64,000 nucleotides of DNA from Lutraria lutraria (Eukaryota > Mollusca > Bivalvia > Venerida > Mactridae): NCBI GenBank assembly GCA_964023205.1, contig OZ026833.1, positions 44,113,137-44,177,136 of the forward strand, read 5' to 3'. The translations under genes and the position numbers were made by a program. This document shows positions 22,301 through 34,208 of this stretch, piece after piece. Each line of letters starts with the position of its first letter. Position 1 is the stretch's first letter. The notes under the pieces are model-generated. The model worked only from the letters and a program-made list of their open reading frames with translations, was not told where the DNA came from and made no database searches.

Positions 22301-25300
22301 AAACATCCAAAAATCTAATGGGGCTTTAACAATAGCGAAAACCATTTTTTATTTATGTTATTTTTTATAATATCAACAAATTTGGTTATAAATATCGATT
22401 TTGCTTTTATACGGAAGTAAAGTAAAATATTTCACATATTCTAATATTTTCATCCATGTTGTAATAGGTTTTAGTCTTCAACCTCAATTATCCTAAAACT
22501 TGATTCAACGCGTCCAATGTTTATTACCCTGTATAATACATCATGCTGTGGCTGTATATACATAGATACCTAATCAGCAGATATGATCTTCGCCAAATGA
22601 TCGTTGTTTCCGTAAACGTACGTAAATGTCCGAGATTTGCCGAACGATTGACGAATTGAACTTAAAAAAAGCTAAGGGGTAGTTTTAAAAATCATCAAAA
22701 GGGTCAAAGAAGATATCATTTGATTGTTTTCATATTTTACATGGTGAAAGAAATTAAATTTTCAAAACGAATGCAATGAGTACAAATTTGATCACATTTC
22801 CCCCAAAAAAGTTATGATGCTGAAAACATCAAATTTTCATTGAAAAATCTACCAATTTTACGCTTTTTACATTGAATATAGAGGGAATCGATAGGTGTCT
22901 TTTTCAAACGCAAAAGGGTCGAAGAAAGAATTAATTCAAAATAATAAAAAATACACCATTAGAAAGATAAAAGATTAATTAAACTTTTGTGATGAGTACA
23001 AATTTCGTATTTTAAATAGAATAAAAGTTATGACGATTATAGTGAAAACCCCCTTCTTTGTTTAATGTAATTTTTTTATCGATTTTCCAAATCAGCATGT
23101 CCGCGAAAGTTGGGTATGACTAGTTTTTAAAGGATCGTCGAATACATAATATTAAAATATTTTTTTATCATTATACTTATTTAATATATATGTACTGCCC
23201 ATTAAACTGAATAATTGTATACATACATTAAACATGTGTATTGACTCCGAAGATTGTGAATAGTGATAAATATATGAAAGAAAATAAGAAAAAAATATAA
23301 ATATAATATGTACAAATGATATAAATACAAAATTAAAACAAAACGTATGGGGACATTCCATGATAATCATAAATAAATATAAAAAGGTAAAAATGTATTT
23401 AAAAAAATGTACACCTCTGGGGATTTGAACACACCAGACAATTCAAGAACACTTTACAGCAGCGCATTTACCTACTGCGCTAATGTCACACTAGTTCATA
23501 TTTGTTTTTCGTGCAGTCATTTCATAACGAAAATCGTCAATTGTGGTTGTATTATCAGATACACTCTACTTGTCATGCCTATTATCTTCGGATTAGACTG
23601 AACTAGCATTTTGGCGGGAGTCAAATAATCGGGAGGGCACTGTATAATGTTTAGAAATTAATGATTGTATTAGGGTCTGTAAAATAAGTTATATTTTTAT
23701 TGTGTACTATTTTCAGACAATATTAAGTATCATTATTCTAAGTTTATTTATTTGAATTGCACTGTTAACTTTCTGTTGAAACATACATTCTTTACAGTTC
23801 TTTGTATTTACTAATTCCTTTCTCGAACCCTGCAGATCTCACATTCATTATTTATAAATACCTTGGTTCCAAGATGTTCACAAAGTCTTTGAAGAACTGG
23901 TTATCTACAAGACTATAAGGCAGGACTTTTCCCACAATGAGTTTTAATAGCGCCTCAGCAATACACTTGGTCCAAGTTTTGCTGAAGGATTGGTGTTGTT
24001 GGTGTTGTTGGTGTTGACCTCAGTGATTGTTTTCTGTATCATCTTTGGTTGTGATTCAGCTTTGGAACTACCAACAGACGGAATGTACTCAGAATTTGAG
24101 TTGTACTCGAAATTTGTGGTATTCATGAAAAGGAAAAATGCATGTGAATAACTTCTTGAGTGACTTAAGGTCATCAACTTGTTACGACAACTAAATAAGA
24201 CAAGATTCGTAATTGCTAGTCGGGTTGTGGCCATGGCAATATGAGCTCGATTGAAATCAACTAATTAGCATTATAAGCACTGTTCTGTGTCGTCTACTTA
24301 GCTAAATATGAAAAGGTATGGGAGTTAAAGGGCAACGCAATGTTGACTTTGCAAGCACTTAGTCGTGTAGAAATATTAAAGTTATGATGATTCCTGCATT
24401 TTAAAAAAAAAAATCCACCATTTAACAAAAATATTGGTGATTTAATATTGTCATTTTGTGGTTGAGCGAATCTCCTGGTGCGCCGCCATTTTGAAAGAAA
24501 AGTCACATATCGTGACGTCCTATATATCACAACGTGTAAAAGCCAGTACACCCGTTCTGCGAGCACTTTTATAAAAGATACGGCCTTAAAAGATATTGTA
24601 TTGTATATTGTATTATAAATGACAATATTTTTTACACTTATCCAAATTAACGTTTAACACCGCTATTCGTTTTGAATTTATACAAAAATGATGTGATTGG
24701 TGGTGTGACAAACTTCAGTTAATTTCGAAAAGTTATAAAAAAAATATGTCATATACCGACGTAATAATTATTGATTGTTTAAATGTGCATGAACGCATTA
24801 TATATTATGATGTTTGAACAAATAATTATGGTGCAATTATTTTGTCTGTATAATAAAGAAAAAAAGATGAAAATACGATTGTTAGTGATATTTCATAATG
24901 GAAAATTAATAATAAACAGAAACATTTCATGAGATCAAAATAAAACTAAGTATGAGTTTTTATATGTAATTCTTCAATCGTTTTACTGATAATGTAAAAT
25001 ATCTGATAATGATTTAATAATTCTTTCAAATTATAGACAACAGTTGAACTGCATGACACTACTTGTTTATTTAATCTACGTCACGTACCTAAAACAATAA
25101 CCAAGGTCCCAATTTGCTACTATTACTCCAATTTCACATTAAACTTCAATTAACAATCAGATAAGCGGTACATTACACATCACCCTGTCTCAGCAAGTTT
25201 TATGACACTGAAATATGCACAGGACAATGATATGTGGAGACAGCTGACTTCAAAAAGAAACACCGACAGACATGTGTAATATGGCAATTTTAACCGTGTG

Positions 25301-27709
25301 TGGTCGCGTGATCAACTGATTAGCGACTTTTCATTGGTTGATCAATTAGAACTATGACCTAGAACATTATTTTTCAACAGAAGTGTAAGAAGTCTATGAT
25401 GCAATATTATGTCTGGTTCTTGCTGTCTCGTGATGTAATTTTCATCAGTGTGGGAGATATTGATTTTTAAAGTGAGCGTATTGAAGGTGGAAAATAAATG
25501 TGTAGTGATTATGGATTGACAGTCTGAAAGGTAATTTAGGCAAAAGTTTAAGAAGTAACTTCACATGTTTTTGGCTTTTATGCTTGTTATATGATTAATA
25601 AGCATTTACGTATATCATATTCTACTTTTCCCGAAAATAATGGCAAATTTCCAGATTTTCCGTGCTTTCCCGCGAATCAGACCAATGATGCTATATATAT
25701 ATTACCCCACAATTAAATGTGCAATACTGTTTAACTCCCAACTCAACAAACAACATAACTGTGCGTTCGTACACCACTTTGTATAGATGTGATAATTATA
25801 ATAATCTTCAGTGATATTTAATCTGTAAATTAACTTTTACATGTTTGTATATAGATAGATTTACTATGGAAATGGTGTAAGAAAATCAACCAATTATAAT
25901 GTTTTTTGCACTTCGTAGTGTTTGATCTTAATTCTTATCAATGAAATATAACTATAATCAGGGATGCTATATTACAGAACAGAACAGAAAAGACGTTTTC
26001 ACGTCAGTATTTTTCACGCAATTTATAAATATAAAAAAATGTTAGTATTATAGTTTATGTCACTATAAAAATGGATTTACTTTAGTGTCGAATGGAAAAT
26101 TAAGCTTTGATTCTATTGAAGAATTTTGTGGCTGTGAAAATTGTGTTTTGGTGGATAACGTGGAAGAATATGTTAGCTATGATTCTAAAATACAAATGCG
26201 TGATTTCTTAAGCTTATTCCTCACAATTAAAGGCGATATCTATAATAATCAACCATTCTCTTTCACTCCCGCTTATTCGCCATATCCATGTTTGTGGGAT
26301 ATGACGTCACACACAACTGTTAATCGATTGTAAATGGGTAAAATGGCGGCGCCCTGTACTCTTTCAGATAACCAAGATTCTACGATATTTTCGTAAAATA
26401 TCTTCAATGTGCGTATTTTAACGCTCAAATGATTTATTTTTTTCAGAATAATAATGAATAATTATTTAAATGAGATTAATTCATAATTAGGGTTGCGTTG
26501 CCCTTTAATAAATAATACGTCCACGGAGACCTGGTTCAATTAATAGAAACATGGGGACGACACATTAAGATACATTTCAATTATGAAAGATACATCGATT
26601 CTATCAAAAATTAGTCGGTATACCCAAGCACACAGATGATAAAGATAAATCGATAACATAACTCAAAGTAAGATAGTTTGTTTCTATTTACAATAATATC
26701 TAAAGACATACCATTTGGGTCATTGGCTCCAATGTTCCCGTTACGTTTCCCAAGAATTGACAATCTCCTGGTTAACACTTCAAGTGGAGACAACAACCCT
26801 TTTCTCTGTATGACAAATATCGCTTGCATGATCAATCTTTTCCAAACCCAGATCACTCTTGTCGGAAGGACATTGCCGGTTACATGTGTCGAAACAAAAT
26901 AGCGCTGTGTTGATGACCGGGAAATATGACTGACCATGATACATTAATGTTGTATTTGCGATAAAACGGCGTTAAATGATTCTCGGTAAACTATTGATGT
27001 AAATGTATTGTAAGTATAAACTTATTTGAGGATTAGATTATAAATTTGCAGTGTTCTAACCATGCAGATTTTCACAACTTACAGGTTGTAACTAACAAGA
27101 AAAGACAAGGGTTTACTTTCCTCCACTTTGAAGTTTGCTGATTATTTAATTATATTTAAATTGTACATTAATTTGTATCTGTTTTACAGGTGTCGCCTTT
27201 CAAATATTCCTACCATTACGGTAATTCGGCGAGATGGAAAATGGTTTACAGACTGCAATAGACGACTATGGGTGTTTCGACATCTCGAACGTCTTGGTAA
27301 ATGTGAAACGGTTCCAGTAACTAAGGTAACTGCGGTATCGCCTAGGAAGATGAGTACTTCAAATGGCGGAACGGAAATAAGTATAAGGAATGGTTCTCCA
27401 GGAGGTCTATGGTACATAAAGCCTAGTACTTACAACCACCTACATATAAGGAGAGATCAACCAGAAGGAAACGATGACAATCAACAAGAGTTACCTACCG
27501 TTGATCATGTCCCAGATACTCCACAGGAAAGTCATGATTTAAATAGAGGATCCGACATTCAAAATACGAATATCACACGTAGAAAACGGAGGAAGGAGAA
27601 TGTACTTCCGGTTACAAACCAGTATTTCCTTAGGTCAACGACATTGTTAGGCCGACATCATCCGTATAATCTGCGAAGTCGCGTACGGAAACAAAACCGT
27701 TCTAAATGA
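16384..27709 (+). CDS. Stand-alone ParB/sulfiredoxin-like protein (paralogue E), two exons
   Basis: Exon 1 is 16384-16517 (134 nt, phase 2, donor GTACCT). Exon 2 is 27190-27709 (520 nt, acceptor TTTTACAG). Together they give 217 aa in frame. The N-terminus has LRPSEIFYTQDSI, and exon 2 has DGKWFTDCNRRLWVFRHLE. This pair resembles the two boxes of the ParB N-terminal/sulfiredoxin fold (SQDSI box, then the RR box). A second conserved block follows (SNGGTEISIRN, GSPGG). The C-terminus is basic (RRKRRK) with YFLRS and YNLRS motifs. Nuclear location is only a guess. The 10.7-kb intron aligns with the 1.1-kb intron of the copy at 32431 plus insertions. AATAAA follows at 27794. Exon pairing is inferred from phase and paralogy. 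Confidence 0.65.
16690..17265 (+). mobile_element. Helitron-like minisatellite element, 3'-truncated
   Basis: It begins near the hairpin TAGCTCA-TGT-TGAGCTA (16700-16716), then has a GTCCGTCGTCAGTCCGTC stretch. About 2.5 units of the same minisatellite seen at 13200-13890 follow (ACCACTGGACCTAGAGC, TTGTTCAAATTATGGCCC). The match fades near 17265 without the usual GGCC hairpin end. It sits in the intron of the ParB-like gene. Confidence 0.55.
17775..17850 (+). other. tRNA-derived sequence (SINE or tRNA pseudogene)
   Basis: A consensus B box GGTTCGAATCC (17835-17845) follows a weak A-box-like AACAGTCGGTAAGG at a tRNA-like distance. The acceptor arms do not pair convincingly, so I do not call a functional tRNA. 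Confidence 0.4.
23410..23485 (-). other. tRNA-derived sequence (SINE or tRNA pseudogene)
   Basis: On the minus strand a D-arm-like AGCGCAGTAGGTAAATGCGC is followed by a B-box-like GTGTTCAAATCCCC. Intervening stems are poor and no matching acceptor stem is visible. Confidence 0.4.
24329..26504. mobile_element. piggyBac-like non-autonomous transposon with TTAA target
   Basis: The ends AGGGCAACGCAA (24329-24340) and TTGCGTTGCCCT (26493-26504) are exact inverted repeats, flanked by TTAA at 24325-24328 and 26505-26508. TTAA duplication with CCCT-type tips is the piggyBac signature. The 2,176-bp interior has imperfectly matched subterminal parts (GCGCCGCCATTTTG near 24481, AAATGGCGGCGCC near 26341). 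No transposase DDD motifs are seen; the 82-codon ORF at 26085-26333 is unrecognised. The paralogous intron near 33120-33145 lacks the element. Confidence 0.8.
26509..27189. other. Intron sequence shared with the paralogue
   Basis: This aligns in pieces with 33140-33685 (GTCCACGGAG, ACATTTCAATTAT, GATAAAGA, AGATAGTTTGTT). No separate gene. Confidence 0.5.
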
Positions 27710-28824
27710 CTTACAGTTACATTACAAACAACATAAGTATTCAAAATACATTTATTATCGTGTTGTTTTAAAAAAGAAACTACAAGTGTTGAAAATAAAA
27801 AATAAATAAAAATGAACATTTGATTCCTAATATTCGAGCAAATATATGTCTCGTGCCATGTTCATATGCTGGGATAGCATTTTAATGATAACAGTGCTTG
27901 TGTGTAAGCGCTATTATTATAACCATGATTACACGAGTTAAAGTCTATTTCTGTAAAAGGTTTGATATAATACTCCATTGTTCGTTGAAATATTGCTTCC
28001 TTTCCGTGAGGTTAACGTATTGATAAAATTGCTTAGATATACGTTCATTGTCATGTCTTCTTGCAGTACAATTCATTTGTATTATCTTTTATATCATTAG
28101 TTTCACATTTTGTAAAATGTTTATTGTTTATTTTTTACAAATCAAATAAATGTTCTGCTCTGCTCTATTCAGCTCTGTTTAAAACACTGTCAAAATGCCT
28201 ACTTACTTATATAAGTTATTAAGAGTGCAAAGTCGTTTGTCGTTCATACCAAACAGGTCAGTATTGCGGTATTGAAACAACAATGTCAACAACGATAGAA
28301 TTGTTGATCAGGGGCCGTATTTAGCTTCTTGATTTAAGATTTTATTAAATTTCGACTTAAATACATGAAATGTGTTCATCTTGTGAGAAATATCTTAAGA
28401 CTTATTTATAAATGATCTTAGCTTTATTTTTAACTTAAATATCGACTTATTTTATGTTTTTGGTAACTAAAATGGAATCTTAAATGTTTTAAGAAATTTC
28501 TTAAGCACATTTGGCTTACCAGATAGGACAGAAACGAAAACACTACTAGCAAAAGTTGTAACTACACCTGTAAGGTAGTTAAGTTACAGAGGGAACTAGA
28601 TTCTATATTGGTCTTTACTGTCAAATCCTCATATTTTTAATTCATCACCAATGTTTCGAAGAAATCGGTATTGTTTAAACTGATTAGATACTGCAGTTAT
28701 TCATATATCAATTTCAATATTTACCTATGAATTCTAATGATAATTCTCGTTTAAACGTGTAAATACCACACGTAATTCCATCTTACTTTCGTTTTTTTAC
28801 AACAATATTTTGACTTACATTTGG
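27710..28824. other. 3' flank of the ParB-like gene, non-coding
   Basis: AATAAA at 27794-27799 may end the transcript. At about 28310-28510 a CTTAA-rich stretch (repeated ATCTTAAG-like words) resembles 21480-21670 and is probably an old interspersed repeat. Confidence 0.45.
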
Positions 28825-28835
28825 GCCTGAATAAC

Positions 28836-29140
28836 TGGCGCACCCTATAGGGATCCTTTCGAATATAGCTCCCCGGAAAGCTGTACTCGCAAATATTTTT
28901 GTATACAGCTCCTTGCGAAGCTCTATTCTATGAATACATCTCCCGTTCTAAATAAGTAGCTGTGTTCGGAGTAGTTGTTGCTCTCATGTATATACAAAAA
29001 CATGACGACAGAATATGCATGTACCATGCAATAGCCAGTAGAAGGTAAAATACCCGTCCGTCTGTCGGTCTGTCTGTCATGTACATGCCCAGATGAAATG
29101 ACATTTTTGGGTTGTTTCAGTTCTTTTTTGTATTCTGCTC
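28836..29140 (+). repeat. Interspersed repeat, copy 1
   Basis: The copy starts with CACCCTATAGGGATCCTTTC, then GAATATAGCTCCCCGG and inverted GAATACAGCTCC/GGAGCTGTATTC-type words, then a CTGTCTGTC run, then GGGTTGTTTCAGTTC. The same order is seen at 30508-30890. The overlapping minus-strand ORF at 29077-29355 is repeat-derived. Confidence 0.6.
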
Positions 29141-30507
29141 GCAAAGTCCCCTACCGATTGGATCTTTAAATGACTGATTGGAGGAATCTTAAATTTGGAA
29201 CTGTCCAGTCTACCAGTCAGATAACTACCCCAAATAGCTATATTCGGAACGATTCCTATAGCGCATGACATAGCTAACAACATTATGTGTAAGTCTTCAA
29301 TATAATACCGCATACTAGCGGATTCTAGGGGAGAGGAACACCCTCTGTTGCGCATCCCCTAAAAGTTTTCGACCATAAATAGAAATGAAAATAATTCATT
29401 CAATGAAATAGCATTTCATTCTAAGACGTCCATTTTCATAATATTGGGTCATACAACTTCTTTTGATTCTATCTGGGCCTCCAATCAATAAAAATCTATA
29501 GCACAATATTTTGGAGCTGGTTTATAATTTGTTCAGGGGGGGGGGGAGACTCATCATTAATTATAAATAAAAAGTCAGAGGCACAGTTCTCTGCACTATT
29601 TTTTATATTTTTATGATTATTTTAAGCCTAAGTGTTGTAAAATATTCCTATACACAGAGTCGTTATCGTCGCCCAAAACTAAATTTCGTGCGATATTAGT
29701 TTATAGAAGACCAACCAAATATATTAAATACAATGAAATTAATTATCTAGGATCGATGTCATTTCTGTCAGAGAACATACTTCTTTTAAATACCAGATCG
29801 AAATTAATGATTGTAATTTAGATTTCGAATAAACGGTTTAAATGTATCTCCGTGTATTTTTTGTTTAATGGCACGCATCATTAATTTTAATATTAATTAC
29901 TTAAAAATAAAAAAATATTTTTTTTTAAAGTTCCGATTTCGGGTTCAGTCGTGATCAACTTTACTTTCAAGTTTCAAGTTTATTTTATTTCATTCAGCAT
30001 ATACTATATATATACATTGTAGAGTGTACAATATCAATTGAACATACCAGACTATATGTAAAACTGTAAATAGTTCAAAACAGTGAAAATACATGAAATT
30101 CAAACCGAAATACATTTGGTTAGCAAGTATGGTATTTAGATAAGGTGGGGTTTTGTATGCTCAAGAATTTTACTAGCAAAGGATTTACCCAAATTTAAAT
30201 TATTTTCTTTCTTTTCTGATATTCATACTATTTTCAAAGGCGTAAATATTTGGATTAAACTCTGAATGTCAAGATTTTTTCATTCATTCACAACTTTGAT
30301 TTTGAACCTAGTCAACTATACTACTGAAAGGACTTGGGTTCAATTCTAGTCTCCGCCTTTCAAATCTTCGGAAACGCCTTTTCAGGGTCCAAAACCGATT
30401 ATTATTTTAGGAATAGTACGGATATAAATTCCCTGTTTCTCCTGTAGCTTATCTCCGCTTTCTGTCTCTCTGAGGCGGTCCCGAAATGACCTAGCTGTGT
30501 CACACCC
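29141..30507. other. Non-coding gap
   Basis: No gene. An 11-base G run lies at 29536-29546. Confidence 0.45.
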
Positions 30508-30804
30508 TATAGGGATCCTTTCATATATATTGCTCCCCCAGGAGCTGTATTCGCAAACGTTTTCGAATACAGCTCCCCGGGAAGCTATATTCGCCGAATA
30601 TAGCTTCCGTACTCAATAAGAATCTGTATTCGGAGAATTTGTAGCTTTCCAAAAGTATCTTACGCTGAATAAAATCTATTTACTTTCAATGATGATGAAT
30701 TCGCTGTATATACATTAAACACGTGCCGACAAGTTATGCATTTACGATGCCATGTCCATGTTGTGTGATTTTCTGTTTGTCTTGCTGATAAATTGACTGT
30801 CTAT

Positions 30805-30839
<35 letters not shown>

Positions 30840-30890
30840 ATGTATATGTCAATATGATATGATAGTTTGGGGTTGTTTCAGTTCATTCAG
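30508..30890 (+). repeat. Interspersed repeat, copy 2, with (CTGT)n
   Basis: CACCCTATAGGGATCCTTTC is followed by hairpin-prone AGGAGCTGTATTCG, CGAATACAGCTCCCCGGG and CGAATATAGC. A CTGT microsatellite lies at about 30797-30840, and GGTTGTTTCAGTTCA closes the unit. A third, short copy starts at about 40034. Confidence 0.6.
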
Positions 30891-32430
30891 CCATTATGAG
30901 GTTAAAAGTTGTATTCTGGGGATAGGAAGTATGTTGTGGGAAATATAATAAAAAAGACCGAAGATAATACCTCACAAAATCAGCCTCGTTAGAACGTCTG
31001 TCTGTTTGTTTATCTAGAAAATTGCTATACATGTTATGTAGTTAATAGAACCTATTTGAAATCATTGAACTTCATGAATAGATCCAGCAAGCCAAGTAAC
31101 TGTTTTTGTTAACATCCCTTTTATCAAAGCTATATTCGACTTTGCACATACCTTTTTCACTACTTTCTTAGCCAAGTCATTAGATAAAGCTAGCATACTT
31201 TCTGTTTTTACCCACTTCCTGAACATCCTGCATGGCAAACTGTCGGAATCTCCTTAATATGTCACTAAACATTATGTTTGTGTATGTGTTATGTTATAAA
31301 CATGTGTTATTTTCAACATATCAATGTCGGGCAAAAAATAATTGAGAACTAAATCAAAACTCTAAAGGTTCTGCTGTTGTTCGGAACTACAAAGTAGTCA
31401 AAATTTGAATTTCTTTGTAGAGTGGGGTATGTTGTATTGATGCAGACTAAAGTACTACTAACATTTTACTACATCCGCTATGCATTGTTAAAGTTGTTCC
31501 CGTCCCATATGCTTTCAGTACTTTGGTTTATGTTTCCCATCTGATCCCCAAAAATACTCTAATTATGCAGAATGCAATACCTCATACATGAAGACATGCT
31601 CGAGGAAAAAGTTACACGTTATAAGCATTAAATTAATCGATTAAAAGTTCCCGATGAACCACTTTTTTAAATATCTGGTTGACTCACAGTTATCATCACA
31701 TCGTCCATGAATTCAATGATGACTTCTATACGTTTACAATAGAAGCTAGGAACCAGACTAAATTAGCATATACAGCACGAGAATTATTATGTCATCCTTC
31801 CTTGAAATGTGTGTACTTTTGGTAAATATTGTAGTAATCCGAGGAAGAGCTTTGTTTAGATTTGTTTACGACTGTTTTGTATTCCTCATTTACGATATTG
31901 CATAGGCATCTGATTTTGACGTATATGCACGTAATATTTGAATTTATATTTATGCCATTTAATTGAAAAAAATGAAAGTATGTTCGTAGGCGAAATGTTA
32001 ATTGAAGCTGTTCGGTATGCAGAAAAAATGAAAACAGATCGATTGTTGAGAAATGGTAATAACTTCGTACCGATCAACAAAAATGAATTGTACGTATGCA
32101 ATTAATACTTGCTGATAAATGACTATTCAATACAACGGAACATTTAACGTCATTTATAGTGTAGGCTCTTTACACATAACTTCATTGTACTATACGTCTG
32201 GTTTAATCGAGTAAACATTGCGAGTATACACTAAAAAACACACAAAATGTCCGTATTTATCTAATCATTTTTCAAAGATCGATAACTTCCTGGTCTAGGT
32301 TAGTTATGAGTATGTAAACCATTTTCGAAAAATAATATTGAACATGTTGAAGTATCGATTCCTCCAATGAAGATATTTATAGATATTTATGTAAACTAAT
32401 GTGTTTTACCTACATGATTTGTAGTCTATA
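30891..32430. other. Non-coding DNA upstream of ParB-like paralogue D
   Basis: From about 32130 it matches the 5' flank of the copy at 16384 (ACAACGGAACATTTAACGT onward), which marks the left edge of the duplicated unit. No gene otherwise. Confidence 0.5.
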
Positions 32431-34208
32431 ATGTCTTGGGAAGTGCGTCTTCGGCCGTCTGACATATTTTACACAAAAGATTCTATAAATAAAATTTTCG
32501 GGCGTTGTACAAACCATAGGGATGTACTTATCGGATATACACTGGATGATTTGTGTGAGAACAGATACCTGGTTATTTGTTACCATAATTTTAAACCTTT
32601 TCAAAAATTGCAAAAAAATGATTGTTATATTGTATTGTTAATCAATTTAATGATTTTTGATGAAGAAATAGATTTGTTTACATAATTACGTATATAATTG
32701 TTTCAACGTATCTTATTTTCGTAGAGTGACCCAGCGGGCTGGTAGGTGTGTCCCAGTGTATTTAGTTAGGCATCATTCGTTATTGATATACGGCAATAAA
32801 ACCGTTTTGTCAGGCTTATTAGCAAAACCATCTTAGAGTTGTTAAGACAAATAATAAATAAGAGTAAATAAGAAAAGTATTGTGTAATTGCTGGGCGGGA
32901 TGTCGCTATGACAATAATTATGAGCTCGATCGACAATCTGCTTTTAAAATTAACTAATTAACCTTGTATGCGCAGTTCTGCGTCATTTGACAAATTCAAT
33001 GAAAAGGGTCCTCGGTTAAATAAATTTCATTAAGAACATATAGATTATGTTAACAATTCGAATATATGTAAAAAAGAACGTTGTAGTGACAAATTTTGTA
33101 CGTTGGATCGTCTGCTTAGCTAAATATGCAGAGCGTTATGTCCACGGAGCCCTGGTTAATTTTTTCGGAAGTTGTGGCGACAAGTTCCCTGCGACATTTT
33201 AGTTGATGGCATTAATTTATTCGGTCATTCGTCCTCTATTGTTCATCATGAATGTGATAAAGTTTGCAATTTCTGTCTGAGCTCAAGAAAACATGCCAGA
33301 CTAACTTCCCACTAGTATATAACTGAAGTACTGTACAAATAAGGCGTAAATCCGGACAAATAGATACATTTCAATTATATAAGATACATCGATTCTATGA
33401 AACAATAGCCGGTATACCCAAGCACCCAGATGATAAAGACAGATCAATAAAATATCTCAAAGCAAGATAGTTTGTTCAGACTATTTACAATAACATCTTT
33501 TGGGTCATTGACTCCAGCTTTTAATTTCCCCATTACGTTACCCAAGAGTTGTCAAGACACAATTACACAAGACAAAAATTTATTAAACGTTAATTAACAA
33601 AAAAAGAAAAGGGCTTACATCACTTTATTTTGATAATTAAAGTTATTGTAAACATAGTCCAGAAATAAATGTGTATGTTTTACAGGTGTCGCCTGTCAGA
33701 TATTCCTACATTTAAGGTAATTCGGAAAGATGGGAAATGGTTTACAGACTGCAATAGACGACTGTGGGTGTTTCGACATCTCGAACGTCTTGGTAAATGT
33801 GAAACGGTGCCAGTTATTCAGGCTAATGAAACTGCGGTTTCGCCTAGGAAAATTAGCACTTCAAATGGCGGAACGGAAATAAGGATGAGAAATGGTTCTC
33901 CGGGAGGTCATTGGTTCATTACACCTACTTACGACCTACAAAATATAGAGACTGATCAACCAGAAGGAAACGGTGACAATCAACAAGAGGTACCTACCGT
34001 TGATCATGTTCCAGATACTACACAGGAAAATTGTGATTTCAGTAGAGGATCAAACATTCAAAATACGAATGTCACACGAAGAAAACGGAGGAAGGAGAAT
34101 GAAATTCCGGTTACCAACCAGTATTTCCTTAGGTCAACGACATTGTTAGGCCGACATCATCCATATAATCTGCGAAGTAACGGACGGAAACAAAATCGTT
34201 CTAACTGA
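32431..34208 (+). CDS. Stand-alone ParB/sulfiredoxin-like protein (paralogue D), donor site mutated
   Basis: Exon 1 is 32431-32564 (LRPSDIFYTKDSI, TLDDLCENR). Exon 2 is 33686-34208 (acceptor TTTTACAG; DGKWFTDCNRRLWVFRHLE; SNGGTEIRMRN; basic tail with YFLRS and YNLRS). If joined at the paralogous positions it gives 218 aa in frame. The donor reads AG|ATACCT where paralogue E has AG|GTACCT, so the GT is lost. The next GT, 10 bases into the intron, would change the phase. Either an unusual donor is used, exon 2 is expressed from another start, or this copy is becoming a pseudogene. Exon 2 itself is intact. AATAAA lies 31 bases after the stop (34239-34244). Confidence 0.6.

Larger units (their letters stand above)
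17266..24324. other. Expanded intron, AT-rich, mostly unrecognised
   Basis: This is intronic to the ParB-like gene at 16384. No coding exon is supported. A perfect 12-bp hairpin arm pair, CTGACTTTATTA and its complement, lies at 17991-18002 and 18015-18026. Diverged AGTACAAATTT-containing repeats occur at about 22680-23060. GGTGTTGTT is repeated at about 23995-24017. Sequence from about 24150 again matches the short intron of the paralogue (near 32850), so most of this stretch is inserted DNA of unknown type. Confidence 0.45.

Noticed and set aside
23944..24234. 96-codon minus-strand ORF with an Asn/Thr run
   Set aside because: The run comes from a GGTGTTGTT repeat, and the ORF crosses intron sequence shared with the paralogue.
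26085..26333. 82-codon ORF inside the piggyBac-like element (FCGCENC) as a zinc-binding transposase piece
   Set aside because: One short Cys cluster is too little; no DDD motifs or further homologous sequence were seen.
29077..29355. 92-codon minus-strand ORF
   Set aside because: It overlaps an interspersed repeat and has no recognisable domain.
30797..30840. CTGT array as a CRISPR or satellite array
   Set aside because: It is a simple tetranucleotide microsatellite inside an interspersed repeat.
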